24,452 nucleotides of DNA. Origin: JAXHUM01 sp034189325 (GTDB lineage Bacteria; Desulfobacterota; DSM-4660; Desulfatiglandales; Desulfatiglandaceae). A program made the translations under genes and the position numbers. The stretch spans positions 1 to 24,452 of the forward strand of contig JAXHUM010000068.1 of the NCBI GenBank assembly GCA_034189325.1, in the 5' to 3' direction. The notes beneath the pieces were generated by a model, which was not told the origin of the DNA, made no database searches, and was given only the letters and a program-made list of their open reading frames with translations. Shown in pieces: positions 23,441 to 24,452 of the stretch; position 1 is the stretch's first letter; each line of letters opens with the position of its first letter.

Positions 23441-24313
23441 ATGATGAAATTCACGTTGTTTCTAGGATGTAATATCCCGGTCCGTGTGCAACAATATGAA
23501 CTGTCGGCAAGGGCTGTATTGGACAAGCTCGGTGTTGAGATCGTGGATATTCGGGAATTCAATTGTTGTGGCTATCCCTTGAGAAATAGCAATTTTGAGG
23601 CATTCATCCTTTCGTCGGCCAGAAATCTGGCCCTTGCCGAACAACATGGGCAAAGCATGATGACCCTTTGCAAGTGCTGTTACGGAAGTCTTAAGAAGGC
23701 TCAATATGTCTTGAGAGACAACTCCGCCTTGCTTCGGGATATAAATGGTCTTCTGGCAAAAGAGGACCTGGAATACAACGGAGAAATTGAGATAAAGCAT
23801 TTGCTGTCCGTTCTTCATCAAGACATAGGTCTTGATGAGCTTGCGGCAAAGAGGACCGTGACTTTTAAGAGCCTGAAGATTGCCACTCACTACGGGTGCC
23901 ACGCCTTACGGCCGAGTGATATAACCGAATTTGACAATCCTGTTGCTCCTGTCCTGTTCGATGAGTTGGTGGAGGCGACGGGCGCCACGAGCATTGAGTG
24001 GCCGAGCAAGCTCGAATGCTGCGGGGCCCCTGCCTTTGGAATTAACGATGATCTGTCTACGGATTTGACGCGAAGAAAACTGACGGCGGGAAAGGGCGCT
24101 GGCGCTGATTATCTCTGTGTGGCCTGTCCATACTGTCAGATGCAGTTTGACAAGGTACAGAAAATGATGGCAAAAGATAGCGGGGAGAATCATTATCTTG
24201 CTTCTATTGTCTATCCACAGCTCCTTGGACTTGCAATGGGTATAGACCCGGATTCTCTTGGGATCAAGATGAATGAATTGGATATAAGCGGTTTAAAGAA
24301 CTTTTTGTCGTAG
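23441..24313 (+). CDS. hdrB: HdrB-like subunit with two CCG domains
   Basis: The protein is 290 residues, the normal HdrB length. Two cysteine-rich CCG motifs are complete: C10...C42-C43-G...C77-x2-C80, and C153...C193-C194-G...C229-x2-C232. In methanogen HdrB these motifs bind the two non-cubane [4Fe-4S] clusters that reduce heterodisulfide; in sulfate reducers the physiological substrate is usually unknown. ATG 23441 (or the adjacent 23444) follows GGGAATGAG and gives the family N-terminus. The frame is open back to TTG 23405, which I reject. It lies between the membrane HdrC-like gene and an hdrA, giving an HdrC-B-A order. Confidence 0.93.
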   Translation: MMKFTLFLGCNIPVRVQQYELSARAVLDKLGVEIVDIREFNCCGYPLRNSNFEAFILSSARNLALAEQHGQSMMTLCKCCYGSLKKAQYVLRDNSALLRDINGLLAKEDLEYNGEIEIKHLLSVLHQDIGLDELAAKRTVTFKSLKIATHYGCHALRPSDITEFDNPVAPVLFDELVEATGATSIEWPSKLECCGAPAFGINDDLSTDLTRRKLTAGKGAGADYLCVACPYCQMQFDKVQKMMAKDSGENHYLASIVYPQLLGLAMGIDPDSLGIKMNELDISGLKNFLS

Positions 24314-24321
24314 GAGAAGAT

Positions 24322-24452
24322 ATGTCTGGAGAAACAATCGGTTCTGTTCTGGTATTGGGCGGAGGGATAGCGGGTATGCAGGCGGCCCTGGATCTGGCGG
24401 ATTCGGGGTATTACGTGTACCTGTTGGAGAAGAGTCCGTCGATCGGAGGTGT
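24322..24452 (+). CDS. hdrA: HdrA-like protein, N-terminus (cut by window end)
   Basis: The first 43 codons are visible. They begin with a short leader and the FAD-binding motif GGGIAG, followed by LEKSPSIGGV, and closely resemble the N-terminus of the Sec-containing HdrA at 8234. Like that gene it starts directly at the FAD domain, without the usual HdrA N-terminal domain. GGAG precedes ATG 24322 by five bases, eight bp after the hdrB stop. The window ends before the Cys/Sec position, so it is unknown which residue this copy uses. Confidence 0.9.
   Translation, partial: MSGETIGSVLVLGGGIAGMQAALDLADSGYYVYLLEKSPSIGG

Noticed and set aside
1..24452. CRISPR arrays, insertion sequences, tRNA or rRNA genes.
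   Set aside because: No regularly spaced direct repeats, transposase-like proteins or cloverleaf/rRNA-like segments were seen on either strand.

Overview
The window looks like chromosome from an anaerobic deltaproteobacterium (Desulfobacterota), most likely a sulfate reducer or a close relative. The evidence is the density of heterodisulfide-reductase (Hdr) type electron-transfer genes, a MetF/MetV methylene-tetrahydrofolate reductase module of the Wood-Ljungdahl type, large PAS histidine kinases, and two in-frame UGA codons that are best read as selenocysteine. The species cannot be named from the sequence alone.

Layout, left to right. (1) 1-117: the C-terminal [2Fe-2S] end of a plus-strand flavin oxidoreductase. 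(2) 128-9679, all minus strand, read right to left: a Cys-repeat/GcvH-like protein; a 1215-residue double HdrA with a GcvH-like tail and a Sec codon at residue 60; an MvhD with Sec at residue 68 and a C-terminal winged-helix-like extension; an intrinsic terminator; a histidine kinase with an N-terminal NAD-binding-like domain; an NtrC-type sigma-54 activator; and an archaemetzincin-like metalloprotease. (3) 9680-10430: a long divergent intergenic region with no convincing gene but two terminator-like hairpins. (4) 10431-16451, plus strand: MetF-like, HdrA (Cys form), MvhD (Cys form), MetV, MetF. (5) 16521-21241, plus strand: a signalling block of a CheY-like receiver, two ACT-like proteins, a PAS histidine kinase, and a receiver-PAS-histidine kinase hybrid. 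(6) 21662-24452, plus strand: a membrane cytochrome b/HdrC-like protein with a CxxCH motif, HdrB, and the start of a third HdrA cut by the window end.

How it fits together. Both divergent operons carry an HdrA-MvhD pair. In the minus operon both members use UGA (Sec) at the exact positions where the plus operon uses Cys, and each UGA is followed by a hairpin with its apical loop about 25-30 nt downstream, as expected for bacterial SECIS elements. The plus operon joins the HdrA-MvhD pair to MetF and MetV, the methyl-branch methylene-THF reductase, as in the Moorella MetFV-HdrABC-MvhD complex but with no local HdrB or HdrC. The right-hand operon supplies a membrane HdrC-like protein, HdrB and HdrA, suggesting electron exchange with the quinone pool. 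The two kinase groups beside these operons carry a shared three-Cys PAS motif and one NAD-binding-like domain, so redox control of the Hdr modules is a reasonable inference.

The main result is that two genes that look broken are probably intact selenoprotein genes. Gene starts at 3644, 9679, 10431, 19772 and 23441 were placed internally to longer open frames because of ribosome-binding sites, family N-termini or an upstream terminator.
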